Below the pieces are notes generated by a model. It was not told the origin of the DNA. It ran no database searches and saw nothing but the letters and a program-made list of their open reading frames with translations. DNA of 64,000 nucleotides from Prorocentrum cordatum (lineage: Eukaryota; Sar; Dinophyceae; Prorocentrales; Prorocentraceae), in assembly GCA_963575745.1 (NCBI GenBank), contig CAUYUJ010015760.1, positions 956,147 to 1,020,146 of the forward strand. The letters are read 5' to 3'. Below are positions 1-11,034 of the stretch, in pieces. Within the stretch, counting starts at the first letter, position 1; the number at the start of each line of letters is the position of its first letter. A program made the position numbers and the translations under genes.

Positions 1-1
1 A

Positions 2-334
2 CCCCACGATGAAGATGCCGGGGAACTCCTCAGACTCCGCCTCCTCGTCTGGACCCGCGCCGCAAGTGCCGCCCTCCCCCGGGCTGGCGCAGCGTCGCGG
101 GCTGTCGTCGGAGCCCCCGTTGTTGTCGGCGACCGAGCTGTTGTGTTTCGCGCTGCTGCTCGTGCCGTTCTCGTCATCCGTGCGATTGCCGTCCATGTAG
201 TGACGCAGCCGCTCCCAGTCGAAACCTGCGGCCGAGCCCAGGAGCAGTGGCGCCCACCCCGCCCGCAGGCCGAAGCCCTGGGCGAACTGCGCCAGAGCCG
301 GTGCCTGGGCCGCGGCAGCCCACACCGGCAACAT
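2..334 (-). CDS. Hypothetical protein, partial at window edge
   Basis: Reading the minus strand from an ATG at 334-332 gives 111 codons without a stop up to the left edge, so the C-terminal part is missing. An in-frame TGA lies six codons upstream of the ATG, which supports this start unless an intron ends there. The product begins with an Ala/Leu-rich stretch (roughly residues 1-37), then FDWERLRHYMDGN, then a hydrophilic Ser/Asn/Asp/Glu-rich segment with several N-x-S/T sequons (NRT, NGT, NSS), two isolated cysteines, and an acidic run ending in FPGIFIVG. Composition and third-position GC look like real coding sequence, and the other five frames read as arginine- or proline-rich noise. I do not recognise a family. 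The hydrophobic start could be a weak signal or anchor segment, but this is inference. Confidence 0.6.
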   Translation of the reverse strand, partial: MLPVWAAAAQAPALAQFAQGFGLRAGWAPLLLGSAAGFDWERLRHYMDGNRTDDENGTSSSAKHNSSVADNNGGSDDSPRRCASPGEGGTCGAGPDEEAESEEFPGIFIVG

Positions 335-599
335 CGCGCGGCCGAGCGCCTCTCACCCCCAGCGCCAGTCGGGGCGCCGGGGCGGGGGCGGCCTCGGGGA
401 GGCCCGGCGGGCACGTCGGGCACCCGCTGTGGCCCCCCGTCAGGGGCCCTCCTTCATTGAAAGAGAAGGGCCAAAAAGGGGCTGCAGCCGATGGAGATAA
501 CCGATGGCAGCAGCACCCCCCTTCGTTTCTCCCAGCCGCTCAAAAACCCACGGTTTAGCAAACGAGTTTACAAACCTATACTAACATGAGGATGTGTGT
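335..599. other. Intergenic or upstream region of the left-edge gene
   Basis: GC-rich sequence, then lower-GC sequence, with no supported reading frame. It lies 5' of the minus-strand gene and so may hold its 5' UTR, promoter or an intron. I see no TATA-like box, as expected for dinoflagellates. Confidence 0.35.
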
Positions 600-602
600 G
601 TG

Positions 603-780
603 AGGATGTCTCGGGAGAGACGCTTGCTTTCACATGTCCAGGTCGCCCAGGCGGATGTCTAGCATGAGGATGTGTTGAGGATGTGTTGAGCGAAACGCTT
701 GTTTTCACGTGCCCAGGTTGCCCAGGCGGATGTCTAGCATGAGGATTTGGGCAGGATGTCTCGAGCGAAACACTTGTCCC
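603..780 (+). repeat. Dispersed EDVSSETLVF-type motif, three copies
   Basis: Three degenerate copies start near 603, 675 and 750. Each has a GAGGATGT-like head, a GCGAAACGCTTG-like tail, and GCCCAGGCGGATGTCTAGCAT as a shared spacer. The same core recurs across the window on both strands (see findings). Conceptually translated, an intact copy reads EDVSSETLVF. Confidence 0.6.
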
Positions 781-1600
781 CAACACGTTCCGTAGCGCGT
801 CCCCTTGGCACGTCCCGCGGCGCGTCCCCGTGGCATGTTCCCTGGCACGTCGCCTGGCGCGTCCCTTGGGACGTTCCGCGGGCGCGTCCTTCTGGCATGT
901 CCGCCTGTCAATTAGCTCTGGGGCAGATACTATGTGCTCAGGCAGCTCGAGCATAAGACCCAGATCAGTTCGGTCCGGACTCGGATGCAAAGGAGGACTC
1001 GATCCACAACGCTACAAAGCACTATCGCGGCATGGTACATCGCAGTTCAGCACGGCGCAGCACAGCACAGCCTTCGAAACGGTACATTAAGATCGACACG
1101 CTCAGCATTGCAACCTGGCATATCCCGTGGCGAGTCCCCCTGGCACGTCGCGCTGCGCGTCCCCTGGCACGTCCCGTGGCACGTCCATTGGCACGTTCCG
1201 TAGCGCGTCCCCTTGAAGGGACGTCCCGCGGTGCGTCCCCATGGCACGTTCCCTGGCATGTCCCTTGGCGCGTCCCTTGGGACGTTCAGCGGGCGCGTCC
1301 TCCTGGCATATCCGCCTGCCAATTAGCTCTGGGGCATCTACTATGTGCTGAGGCAGCTCGAGCATAAGATCCAGATAAGTTTGGTCAAGACTCGGATGCA
1401 AAGGAGGACTCGATCCACAGCGCTATAGAGCACTATTGCGGCATGGCACATCGCAATTCTGCACGGCGCGGCACAGCACAGGCCTCGGCACGGTACATCA
1501 AGATCTATACATTCAGCATTGCAGTTGCCCGTCGCCCAAGCAGGTGTCTTTGAAACGTTGCCATGCCTAACATTTCTATACAATTTCCCGGTTTCGTGTG
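700..1600 (+). repeat. ~410-bp repeat, two tandem copies
   Basis: Two adjacent copies (about 700-1115 and 1116-1530, offset about 411 bp) share a block of GCGTCCCCTGGCACGTCCC-like short repeats. This is followed by a conserved segment containing AATTAGCTCTGGGGCA, GCAGCTCGAGCATAAGA, ACTCGGATGCAAAGGAGGAC and a CAGCACGGC run. A third copy lies at about 10060-10400 and a fourth, partial one at about 12125-12560. Copies 2-4 also share a tail with GAAACGTTGCCATGCC and TCGATCAT. No coding frame is conserved between copies. Confidence 0.75.
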
Positions 1601-4390
1601 TCGATCATTTTTTTTTCCAGCCATCCCCGAAGACATATAATATTTCTCAGAAGGCCGGAGGGTTTCTGAGAAGCCCCGCCGCCTGCGAGAGTGTCTTCTC
1701 CTTCTCACCTCCCCCCATCGCTCGCTGTCGACTGTCGGCCATGGCCCTGGGGCACGGCACAGGGCCCCCAAAGGCCGAAGTTGGGCCACCTCTCGCCTCT
1801 CTGCCCTGCCCTGCCGCCCTCGAAGGAGCGCCTCCGAGCCGCTCCCCCCCCACCCCTCGGGGGCAACGACGCTATTTCCTCCTCCCTCGTTTTCTACTTC
1901 TCCTCCGTGGCTTGCGCATCGCAGGGTAGAGCCCCCTTTCCCTCAGTGGGAAAGCTTGTAATGTTCACCATCACTGCATTGGCTCGTGGAAAAAATCCCC
2001 CCCTGGCGTTGCCATGTCGCCGTGGCAGGTAACGCACGCAGCACCATGCCTGGCAATATCATTCCTCCCTTTCCTCCTCCTTTCCACGCCTGCCAACCCG
2101 CGGCCTTTCCTTGATCCCGCGCCGGCCACTGCCACTGCCAGACGCATCCTTTTGCAATCGCGCCTACGAAGTGGCTTGTTCGTTCGATCTCTTGTTGCCC
2201 CCCCCCCCCTCCCACGGTGGAGGTCGAGCTCCGCTGGCGCCGCCGCGGCGGGGAAGGGGCGAGGCGGGGCGCTCCTCGCAAGGCCGTGAGCTCCTCTGGG
2301 CCTTCCCTCGCCTCCCACGCATCGCCCCCCGTCGCTCAGAAAGACCGCAATCGGGTTGGGTGGATGGGGCTGGGGGATCTGATGAGGCCATCCGCAGTAT
2401 TATGTGTTTCCCCAACCCTTTCCTCCCAACGCGATAATTGCTTATCTCGCTCACGAGCGGCGAGGACATCCGTAGGTTAGGCTCGCGTCGTGTCGACCGG
2501 CGGCGACCCCGCCGCTGGTATTGTTCAGCGTTGAACGCCGCTGGAGGCCCAGAATCGGTCGATATTGAACGGTCTGGCGTTTCGGAGACGGCCGATCGTT
2601 CAAGGTGAAATGATCCCCGCGGTGTCAGGAACTTGAAGTATCCGCACCCTCGCGGTCTGGGCTCTGGGGCGCGATCCAGCGCATACGCGGGCGCACGGGC
2701 ACGTTCGGCGCGAGGCATCCGCGAAAGATCGCCCCGCGCCCGCGGGGTCGCGGCCCAGGGGCCTGGCCCGCGGGGCCGCGGATGCGATTCGTGTTTCGTT
2801 CACGACACCCCAACCCTGGGCTGCCACGAGGGGAGCCCCGCGGGGGAGCAAGAGTGCCCTTTCCCCCCTCGGGGCAGGGAGGGGGGCCCCAGGGGGGCAT
2901 CGAGGATCGAGGTGCAAGGATCGAGGTACGAAGGCTGGAACTTGTGGGCGTTCTCGTGGCCTTTTGCGGGCCGCTTCGGGGAGTCCTTGCTGTCACGGCC
3001 AGACACGCCTTGCCACCGGCCAGGGGTAGATCTCCCTACGGGGGGCTGGGTCCCAGGCGAGGTCTGCGCAGTTGTCACGTCGTTTTCTACAGAGGCCAGT
3101 GCTTGCCAGGACGTGTTGTGCGCCTCGTTTCCACTGCGACCTTCCGAACTGCACCCGCGCATGTTTCTTTTTTGTTGTATCTCGTCTGCGCTCTTCCTGC
3201 ACAGGGGGATGGTATTCCCCCTCGTCTTTCTGAAAGGTGCACGTCCTTTCCTTGCCCTGACGTTGTCCCTCCCTTCTCCCCTGTGTCCTCTTGCCCTTCC
3301 CGAGCCTGCCTGCGTGGGAAACAACGTGCGCAACCCATAGCACATCACAGTCCCATTGCCACGTTGATATTGGATGGACATGCGCACCGACCTTCATGTC
3401 TCCATTTCGCCAGCAGGAGGTTTATGCTTGAAGTCATCACATCGGTATCCCCAGCAACTCCCGCATTGGACTCCTTCCACCCTGTTCCCAAGGGGGGAGG
3501 ATACCGAGGGGAAAAAGATCCCTCCCCCAGATTCTGTTGCCCCACCCCTGTTCGGCCCCCAAAATACCCTCGACCTCCTCAACGACTGACCACTCCCAAG
3601 AAGCCAGCGACAGACCCCTGTCAGTGACAGACCCCTGCAGGTGGCGCGCCGCGTAGATCTTCAAGGCCATCCGCGGATAATCCCCGAGAGTCCCAGATCG
3701 GCCACATCCCGCGGACTCATCCGTCAACAGGCGAGGCCTCTCTCTCGGGTCGGACGGAAAGGGTGAGGATTGGGAAAGGGGGGGGAGGGTCCGACATTTG
3801 CTGCATGCAGCTGGTCTCGGCAACGCCGACGGGCGCTTTCCGCATCCGCCATACACTGGCGCCTCCAGCGCCAGGAAAGTCAGCTACATAAGCTGATTCG
3901 CCATGGGACAACCACCTCGTGACGTGGTACGGTGGGCTTTGGGCGACGCGGATGACATCGTCGCACTCGCGCCACAGGTCCGCATGGTGGGTCTCGCTTC
4001 GCTCGCATGGGCGCTGGGCGCGAGGGTAGGGGGTGTGGGTGGGGAGGGGCAGGGTGGGGGAGTAGGGCTACGGCGTCCGCGCCTACGCCTGGCGCTCCTT
4101 GCCGCGTCGGCCCGGAGGACCGAGGGGCAGCGGCACGCGCGGCGGGGCGTAGCGGGCCTCGGGGCCCTTGAGAGGCGAACGTGCCTCGCGCCGAGTGCCC
4201 TCTACGACACCCCCCTTTTCGTCCAACCCCACTCTCGCAGTTTGGGGCGGTTGGACGCTCGGCACACTGCTGCCGCCCCTCGCTTTATGCGTGGGTGGCC
4301 AGGCGGCCGTGGTGGCTGGCGACGGCGCCGCGGCGACGCAGCCCTCGAGGGGCATCGAGCTGCTCACAGGCGGGCCGGCAGTGGGGAGCC
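1601..4390. other. No recognisable gene
   Basis: GC-rich, C/T-rich sequence with long overlapping open frames in all phases, none of which shows a recognisable domain or plausible composition. A stretch near 2361-2440 resembles the complement of 36345-36450 (shared GATGGGGCT and a GATCTGAT/GATCAGAT-type core), so part of it may be a dispersed repeat. I found no RNA gene. Confidence 0.4.
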
Positions 4391-4396
4391 CCGCCT

Positions 4397-4949
4397 TCAC
4401 GCGCCATCTGCACGGGCGTGTGGCAGAGGTGGGCCGTTCTGAGCCGGCACCTCGGCACGGCAGAAAGATCGAGCCCAGATCTCCGCCGATATGATCTGTT
4501 CAATCCTGGCGTTTTTCCTCGGTTGCGGCTTGTGCGGCCCGTTTTCGGACACTGGGGCCATCACACATGAATCCAGGACGAAAATCAGCCCCCAGGGCAG
4601 GGGTCGGCAGCTCTGCGGCCCAGAATTGTAAAAATCATATCTGAGGATGGCCGGGAGGATCAATGACACGCCGACGTTGGGAGCCTTTTCAGCGTGTTGT
4701 TCATTGCTATTGTTGTCCGACGCACGGTGCTTCGTCAACAGGAACACGCAAGACGGCGCGTCATTGATCTGCCCCACGTGGAACAGGCCAGTGATGAGTC
4801 GGATCAAGTCCTCAGGCTCGGTAAAACTCGTGTTGATGTGTCCGCGAAAGTTGCTGCCCAATCCCACCCTTGTGCCAGTTCGGACGCGTTGGTTAAACTT
4901 GATCAGCAGATTGATGTGTCCAGAGTGGCGGGAATCCTTGTAGCTGCCA
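4397..4949 (-). CDS. Possible exon or gene fragment, unknown function
   Basis: The minus strand is open from a TAA at 4957-4955 down to a stop at 4397. The best stretch (about 4949-4600) reads as a normal globular protein, with SGHINLLIKFNQRV, GLGSNFRGHINTSF, TEPEDLIRLITGLFHVGQI, NDAPSCVFLLTKHRAS and NVGVSLILPAILRYDF. GHIN occurs twice, 27 residues apart. The frame opens right after TTGGCAG, which would suit a 3' splice site, so it may be an internal exon. The last ~55 codons look less coding-like and may be intron or decayed sequence. The plus strand is also partly open here but reads less like protein. I do not recognise the family. Confidence 0.4.
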
Positions 4950-4984
4950 AGTTGTTACCCGAATGGTCGCCACTCAGGCTGTGA

Positions 4985-6170
4985 CCTGAGTTTGTCAGGG
5001 AGCGTGCTGCAGACCTGGGAAACGCGCTCAGCACTCCGCATCAACGGCAGCATATAGGAGGTCGTTGGAAGTGTAAGGTCTATTTAGTTGTTCCTCGGAG
5101 GGTGAGGCTCCCAGAGAACCTGTCGGATGCTTCTGGATGTTGGAGCCGCCACCCACTCTCAAGGGTTGTTCTGGTACATTTCGTCTGGAGTTGGCCCTCC
5201 TGGAAGAGCGTGGGCATACTTATGTTTCGCTGCTGTATTCGTACTCCTCCAGGCTCATTGTCTGTCTAAGGTGTAAAACGTATTGTGGGCACGACAATGC
5301 CAGGAACTTGCTTGTACGGTATGGTACGGTCCCTTCGCACTCAGGGAGCTGTGCATTACTGGTCCAGGATATCGAGAGGGTTGCATCCGATGATCGAGCA
5401 CTAAGATAAAAGGCGCCGCCAGACCAGGAAACGCCCGCTTGTTTTTCTCAGCCTGAGTCTTGTCGTCCAATCCTTCAGGCAGGAGGACGCCGAGGCTCCC
5501 CTAGTCCCAACAAGGAATGTAGGAGACGGTTCGAGCTCGGACTAATTGGTAACGTGCCCCTTTGAGCGCGTCTTCTGCCCTCGGTGTGGGTGGGGGCTCC
5601 TCTTCTCCAGACGGGCTTCTCTCTCTCTCTCTCTATCGGGTATGTGGCGGGCCTCCCTGCCGCTCCGTCGTTGCTCTTTGCTCTTTGCGATGTGCCCTTG
5701 GTGGCGCCACTAGGCAGCGGGCGTCTGCAGCATGGTGGTCTGGCCGTGCAGGTTTCAGGCGGTACCCCAGAGTGGAACGTGGCGAGGTTGCCATGCGTTG
5801 TGTGTCATGCCCTCTTTCTTTCTTGGCCGTGTCGGTGATGGCTCCTTCACGGCCAGTCTCTATTTCCCGGAAAGGGCGGGGGCCCAGGGTTCTATTTTAG
5901 TAGGTTCATCCCCACCCTGGAATCGACTTGAGACGGGCCGGCGGAACAAGAGGTACGCGTGCCAAGGATCATACAATCACGGATGCGGGACAAAGGGAGG
6001 TAGAGATGACGCCAATTCGCGGTAGTTTCGGGGAAGCGCGCGAGTGCTGCGACACGCTGTCGAGTGACCATAACGGAGGAGCGGCGAATAGCACCATGGC
6101 TGTGTGGACGCATCGCTAGGTTCGATTTGAAGGAGATCTGAATATGACGGGCGAGGTTTGTGAGGTTTCA
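4985..6170. other. No supported gene; low-complexity patches
   Basis: Moderate-GC sequence with short overlapping frames only, and a (CT)n run near 5611-5633. It includes one copy of a dispersed ~90-bp repeat at 5861-5945. Confidence 0.35.
5861..5945 (+). repeat. Dispersed ~90-bp repeat, copy 1
   Basis: Shares TTCCCGGAAAGGGC, GGCCCAGGG, TTTAGTAGGTT, CGACTTGAG and GGGCCGGCGGAA in the same order and orientation with 10750-10850. It is a dispersed repeat of unknown type. Confidence 0.6.
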
Positions 6171-7019
6171 ACGGCGTGTTTTATGATGCAGGCCACCTGT
6201 ATGGAGCGAGACGCTTGGTCCCAAGAGGGCGGGCGCGACGATCCGCCACTGTATTTTCAGCGCGTTGTGGAGTGTTCCAGAGCTCCTGCAGCCCTGAGAG
6301 GCAGGGGGGTTGTCAGGTTCTTCAGGGCCCGGGCCCTTGGTTTCCCAGGCGCTCTTGCGCGCTCTCGCGCGGGCCCGGGGTGTGTCGCGTGGGCTTTTGG
6401 GGCGCCACGAGGGCCCGAAGACAGGCCAAGAGGGCCCCAGAGATTCCCAAGACCGTGGAAAATGGCACCGAGTCGTCGAACGATCGGTCCAAGACGTCCA
6501 AGATGGCCCCCGGGCGGCCCAAGATGCCCCCGATATGCCCCAAGAGGCCTTCAAGAAACCTTTCGAGAGAAACCACCCGGGGACGTACCCAACCCGTTGT
6601 ACACATGAGGCGATTATACATCGGACTGCTCTATACAAAAACACGCACTGAGGGATCCGCCGTGCTTTTGAAAGCTGCGCCAACGAACGTTGGACCAGAG
6701 TCAACTATTTCACATTCGCGTCATCATTCTTAAGAGTCAGATCGCTGGCAGGAAGGCGACCACGAGGGGGCGTGGAAACACACTGATGAGGGGGAACTGG
6801 AGACGTGCTTCGTGGGAGTACCAGCGCATCGCGCTAGGTTCTCATTGCAGAAGAGCGCCATGCGCACTATGACAGAACAGCCCCTTGCGCTAAGCGCTGC
6901 AAGTGCCCGAGTGCACTATGGACAAGTGGCAACTGAAGAGTCGATGCGACATGGGCACGTGACAGCGGCATGCGTTCCGTGGCGCCCCATCCCGCTGCGA
7001 TCTGCGATCAAACAGCGCA
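6171..7019. other. No supported gene
   Basis: Open frames exist, but the stretch at about 6400-6580 is a loose run of AAGATGGCCCC- and CCAAGACGTCC-type short repeats. The predicted peptides (Lys/Arg/Pro-rich) look like translations of this repeat rather than a protein. Confidence 0.3.
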
Positions 7020-8305
7020 GCGAGGTCTCATGGTGGTCCCCGTGGGACACCCTTCCGCTGGACCTCCCACCCAGGAGCCCACGAAAGTGGCGACATTTTC
7101 GCAGATCGCAGCCCCCCACGGGGCAGCAAGGTCTCGTGGTGATCTGCGTGGGACGTACTTCCGCTGGGCCTCCCAGGAGCCCATGAAGGCGGCGACCGTT
7201 TCGCAAATCGCAGTCCCCCAGGGGATGGCGAGGTCTCGTGGTGATCTGCGTGGGACGTACCTCCGCTGGCCCCCTTTAGCCAACGAAAGTGTCGACAGTT
7301 TCGCAGGTCGCAGCCCCCTCGGGGGCGGCGAGGTCTCGTGGTGATCTGCGTCGGACGTACCTCAGCTAGGCCTCCCAGGAAGCCACGAAAGTGGCGCCAG
7401 TTTCGCCGATCGTCCCCCCCCCAGGGGATGGCGAGGTTTCGTGGTGATCTGCGTGGGACGTACCTCCGCTGGCCCCCCCCTTAGCCAACGAAAGTATCGA
7501 CAGTTTCGCAGATCGCAGCCCCCCAGGGGGCGGCGAGATCTCGTGGTGATCTGCGTCGGACGTACCTCATCTAGGCCACTCAGGAAGCCACGAACGTGGC
7601 GCCAGTTTCGCCGATCGCACCCCCCCAGGGGACGGCGAGGTTTCGTGGTGATCTGCGTAGGACGTACCTCCGCTGGGCCTCCCAGGAGCCCACGAAGGTG
7701 GCGCCAGTTTCGCAGATCGCAGCCCCCCACGTGGCGGCGAGGTCTTGTGGTGATCTGCGTGGAGCGTACCCCAGCTGGCCCTCCCAGAAGCCCACGACGC
7801 GGTCTCGTGGTGATTTGCGTACGACGTACCTCCGCTGGGCCTCCCAGGAGCCCACGAAAGTGGCGCCAGTCTCGCACATCGCAGCCCCCCAGGGGACAGC
7901 GAGGTCTCGTGGTGATCTGCGTGGGACGTACCTTCGCTGAGCCAACGAAGGTGTTGACAGTTTCGCAGATCGCAGTCCCCCAGGGCGGCGGCGAGGTCTC
8001 GTGGTGATCTGCGTGGGACGTACTTCCGCTGGCCCTCCCAGAAGCCCACGGAAGCGGCGACTGATTCGCAGATCGCAGCCACCCCAGGGGACGGCGAGGT
8101 CTCGTGGTGGTTTGCGTGGGACGTACCTCCGCTGGCCCTCCCTTCAACCAACGAAAGTGGCGCCAGTTTCGCAGATCGCAGCCCCCTCGGGGGCGGCGAG
8201 GTCTCGTGGTGATCTGCGTGGGACGTACTTCCGCTGGACCTCCCAGGAGCCCACGAAAGTGGCGACTGATTCGCAGATCGCAGCCCCCCAGGGGACGGCG
8301 AGTTC
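7020..8305 (+). repeat. 102-bp satellite, about 12-13 copies
   Basis: The landmark GGTGATCTGCGTGGGACGTA recurs with starts near 7141, 7243, 7343, 7446, 7548, 7650, 7752, 7812, 7914, 8006, 8108 and 8212. Most spacings are 100-103 bp, with one 60-bp and one 92-bp unit. Each unit contains a purine/pyrimidine-rich core and CGCAGATCGCAGCCCCC. Because 102 is a multiple of three, several frames on both strands stay open through the array. Those frames are repeat translations, not genes. Confidence 0.9.
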
Positions 8306-8430
8306 ACGAGGCAGGGAGGAGGAGGAAGACATCGAGAAGGAGGAAGATAATGGAGGGAGGACGAGGGAGGAGGAGGAGAAGGAGGAGCAGCAGGAGGAGG
8401 AGGAGGAGGATGAGAAGGAGGCGGAGGAAG
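8306..8430 (+). repeat. GAGGAG-rich low-complexity tract
   Basis: Purine-rich (GGA)n-type tract that directly follows the 102-bp satellite. Confidence 0.75.
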
Positions 8431-8589
8431 AGGTGGGGATCTCAGCCTTTCTTGGATTTCTCAAATCGAGTACCCAACACAGGGTGATGGGGAATACTAT
8501 AGTGTTGTTATGTGTTTGAAGATTGCTCGCTTCGGGGAGCTTTGACGTGAATAAGTTGTTACGTCATTGTGAGCTCGCCAGAGCCATGG

Positions 8590-9545
8590 TGTAATGTGGC
8601 GCCGCGGTCGGTCGGCCGGAATAAGCAGAGGGGGAGCCACGAGGGGAATGATGGGGACACGGGGGGCCACGGTCGGGCAGGGGGGGGGGGCCCGGTGGGT
8701 CGGCCAGTATGAGCAGAAGGGGGGCCACGGAGGAAAGGGGGGAGCACGGTCGGGCACGGTCGGGCAGGGGGGGCGGTCGGTCGAAATCATCAGAGGGGGT
8801 AGGCACGGGGGGAAGGGGCGGGGCACGGGGGGCCACGGTTGAGCAGAACGGGGGGGCACGGTCGGTCGGTCGGAATGAGCAGAAGGGGAGGCACGGGGGG
8901 AATGGCGTGCACGGGGGGGGCACGGTAGGGCAGGCGGAAAAAGCTGACGGGGGGCACGAGGCGGAGGGGTGCGGGGGGGAGCAGGGGGACGGGAGAGCAC
9001 GGTCGGGCAAGGAGGGGGGGGCACGGTCGGTCGGGCGGAATAAGCAGACGTGAGGGGCCACGGGGCGGAGGGGCGCAGAGGGGGGGCACGGTCGGTCGGT
9101 CGGTCGGACTAAGCAGACGGGGGCCACAGGGCGGAGGGGCGCGGGCGGGAACAAGGGGGACGGGAGGGCACCACGGTCGGACAAAAAGGGGGGCACGGTT
9201 GGTCGGTCGGTCGGAATTAGCAGACGGGGGCCTCGAGGCGGAGGGGTGCGGGGGGGAGCAGGGGGACGGGAGGGCACGGTCGGTCAAGGGGGGGGGGCAC
9301 GGTCGGTCGGTCGGAATGAGCAAACGGGGGCCGCGGGGCGGAAGTGGCGCGGGGGGGAGCAGGGGGACGGGGCACGGTCGGTCGGTTGGTCGGAATAAGC
9401 AGACGGGGGCCACGGGGCGGAGGGGCGCGGAGGGAACAGGGGGACGGGAGGGCATTGTCGGGCAAGGGGGGGCACGGTCGGTCGGTCGGAATAATATGCA
9501 GACGGGGGGCACGGGGCGGAGGGGTGCAGGGGGGGCAGGCAGAGC
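8590..9545 (+). repeat. G-rich minisatellite (GCACGGTCGGTCGG family)
   Basis: Irregular repetition of GGGGGGCACGGTCGGTCGG, GAATGAGCAGACGGGGGCC and GCGGAGGGGCGCGG blocks. The minus strand reads as very long proline-rich frames, which I regard as repeat translation. G-runs of 6-10 bases are frequent, so G-quadruplex formation is plausible on the plus strand. Confidence 0.85.
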
Positions 9546-9775
9546 ACATGCGGGTGGCACGCATTCCAACGCACATCTTGGCCCAGAGACCCCAGCACGC
9601 CCAGGCCACACCCCAGCACGTATCCCAGCACACGAAGGCAGCACACATCCCAGCACGTATCCCAGCACATGGAGGCAGCACACAGCCATGCACACATCCC
9701 AGCACACGAAGGCAGCACACGTCCCAGCACACATCCCAGCACACATCCCGGTCCAGCGCACATCCCAGGCACGGT
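9546..9775 (+). repeat. CCCAGCACA minisatellite
   Basis: Repeated ATCCCAGCACA and GAAGGCAGCACA blocks, ending at a last GGTCGGTCGG block of the preceding array. Confidence 0.8.
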
Positions 9776-9869
9776 CGGTCGGCCGGTCGAAATAATGCAG
9801 TGCGAGATCACATAGATAGGTATGATAATTATTTGCGATACATGTCGAGGTCGAGACGGGCCAGCGGAA

Positions 9870-10062
9870 TTATGTTTGAGGATGTCCCGGGCGAAACTCT
9901 GGTTTTCGAAATTCCGATTGATACAATAGATGGCAAAGTAAGCATAATCGTTTGTTGCGGATGTCTCGAGCGAACCGCTCGTGTTGCAGAATTTGTTGAG
10001 GGTGTCTCTAGCGAAACGCTTGTTTCGGAGACTTCCAAGAACCTGGACGTCCACGTTCCCTG
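9870..10062 (+). repeat. Dispersed EDVSSETLVF-type motif, three copies
   Basis: Copies near 9877, 9958 and 9997 (GAGGATGTCCCGGGCGAAAC, GCGGATGTCTCGAGCGAACC, GAGGGTGTCTCTAGCGAAAC). A single frame remains open across all three, but the spacer differs between copies and I see no domain. Confidence 0.65.
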
Positions 10063-10400
10063 ACGCGACCCTTGGGACGTTCCGTGGCGCGTCCCCGTGG
10101 CGTGTCCCCCTGTCAATTAGCTCTGGGGCAGCTGCTATGTGCTCAGGCAGCTCGAGCTTAAGATCCATATCATTTCGGTCAGGACTCGGATGCAACGGGG
10201 GACTCGATCCGCAACGCTATAGAGCACAATCGCGGCATGGCACATCGCAATTCAGCACGGCACAGCACAGCACAGCTTTTGGTACGGGATCTCAAGATCA
10301 ATACACGCAGCATTGCAATTGCCCGTCGCCCAATCAGGTTCCCTGGAAACGTTGCCATGCCTTACACTTCTACATTCCATTCCGGGTTCATGGGTCGATC
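10063..10400 (+). repeat. ~410-bp repeat, third copy
   Basis: Collinear with the copies at 700-1600: GGCGCGTCCCCGTGGC block, AATTAGCTCTGGGGCAGCTG, CATGGCACATCGCAATTC, CAGCATTGCAATTGCCCGTC and the tail GAAACGTTGCCATGCC. Confidence 0.8.
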
Positions 10401-10749
10401 ATGTTGTCTTGGTGGCTATGGGGATGAAACATTTTCCCCTCCGCCACTGGTCTCCATTTCCTCGTGTAGGCCCTTCATCTTAACCAGGTGAAGTGGAAAG
10501 TTGTGGGCATAACGACCCACACCATAGATGATGTTTGGCTTCACCAGGTCGCCACATTCGTGAATGTTTGGGGCAAAGTGGGCAGGATACGGCACACATA
10601 TGTGATTTGTGGGGTCGGAGTTGGAGCGGCCCCACCAGCCCAGGAGGTTATGTTTGACAAGTCTCTTCAATACTAGGCCCCGACATCTCGGAGGAGTGGA
10701 CTTCGTTGGAGGGCAGCGGTGCAGCTCATTGCTCATGATCAAGTTCATA

Positions 10750-11015
10750 CTTTTTCCCGGAAGGGGCATGCTTTTTCACGGAAAGGGCATGGGCCCAGGG
10801 CTCTCGTTTAGTAGGTTTACCCCAGCCTTCGACTTGAGGGGCCGGCGGAAGTTGTCCGATGTCTCAAGCGAAACGTGTTTTTTTGAATTTCCGCTCGATT
10901 GATAACAAGGTAACGTGAGATCTTTCGTTAGATGCGGATGTTTCGAGTGAAACGCTCGTGTTGCAGAACTTGTTGAGGATGTCTCAGGCGAAACGCTTGT
11001 TTTGAAGACTTCCAA
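10750..11015 (+). repeat. ~90-bp repeat copy 2 followed by three dispersed motifs
   Basis: Positions 10750-10850 match 5861-5945. They are followed by dispersed motif copies near 10855, 10936 and 10975 (CCGATGTCTCAAGCGAAACG, GCGGATGTTTCGAGTGAAAC, GAGGATGTCTCAGGCGAAAC). Confidence 0.6.
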
Positions 11016-11034
11016 GAACCTGGACGCCCAAGGA

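Noticed and set aside
7020-8305. CRISPR-like array
   Set aside because: The whole 102-bp unit is repeated with no unique spacers, no cas genes are present, and the host is a eukaryote.
8790-9761. 323-codon proline-rich minus-strand frame
   Set aside because: Arises from the G-rich minisatellite; composition follows the repeat unit.
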